DNA of 6,295 nt from Acidimicrobiaceae bacterium (GTDB lineage Bacteria; Actinomycetota; Acidimicrobiia; Acidimicrobiales; RAAP-2), in the NCBI GenBank assembly GCA_003133005.1, contig PKZI01000025.1:1-6295 (forward strand), given 5' to 3'. Position 1 is the stretch's first letter; every line of letters begins with the position of its first letter. Below are positions 6,295 to 6,295 of the stretch, in pieces. Under the pieces are notes generated by a model. The model had not been told where the DNA came from and ran no database searches. It saw only the letters and a program-made list of their open reading frames with translations. Both the position numbers and the translations under genes were made by a program.

Positions 6295-6295
6295 G

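Larger units (their letters stand above)
5467..6295. other. 829-bp region without a convincing gene
   Basis: The left part (5467-5640) must include the beta-helix promoter and leader, but no clear -35/-10 pair was found. Further right, short ORFs overlap on both strands: minus 5639-5917 (92 aa, TTG start), plus 5805-6089 (94 aa, TTG start) and minus 6042-6230 (62 aa, ATG start). None resembles a family I know, and the first two exclude each other where they overlap. No tRNA, tmRNA or other structured RNA was recognised. Palindromes sit at 6187-6194 (ACAATTGT), 6255-6271 and 6285-6294. The stretch may be regulatory, decayed coding sequence or the flank of a gene to the right. Confidence 0.55.

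Overview
The window is chromosomal-type, moderately GC-rich DNA. It carries four confidently recognisable protein genes, all predicted to be surface-associated or exported or tied to that role. No RNA gene, transposase, CRISPR array or phage gene is visible. The exported protein with a long Thr/Pro linker, the unlinked InlB-type repeats joined to an OmpA-like tail, and the DUF1800/DUF1501 pair together suggest a high-GC Gram-positive lineage, most likely Acidimicrobiia or a related actinobacterium. This assignment is an inference from protein style and no marker gene supports it.

Layout: (1) bases 1-705, plus strand, hold the 3' end of a gene for a protein with Listeria-Bacteroides (InlB B-type) repeats ending in a degenerate OmpA-like domain. 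(2) Bases 706-819 are a short convergent intergenic gap with one small hairpin. (3) Bases 820-2010 and 2007-3323, minus strand, are a two-gene operon read as DUF1800 then DUF1501. The genes overlap by 4 bp (ATGA), and the DUF1501 protein has a twin-arginine signal peptide. (4) Bases 3324-3627 are intergenic and contain two adjacent inverted repeats. (5) Bases 3628-5466, minus strand, encode a 612-residue secreted right-handed beta-helix protein with a Thr/Pro linker and a C-terminal cysteine-bearing domain. (6) Bases 5467-6295 hold no convincing gene, only weak short ORFs on both strands and palindromes near the right edge.

How the genes may fit together: DUF1800 and DUF1501 proteins are a well-known conserved neighbour pair of unsettled function, and the overlap here implies coupled translation and probably a joint role. 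The beta-helix gene lies just upstream on the same strand and could belong to the same cell-surface programme, but 304 bp separate them, so co-transcription is not established. The converging InlB/OmpA-type gene is also a surface protein. The window looks like a cell-envelope locus. The least conventional points are an Asp-to-Ala change in the DUF1501 GGND-type motif, the dyads ahead of the DUF1800 gene, and the unassigned right-hand 0.8 kb.
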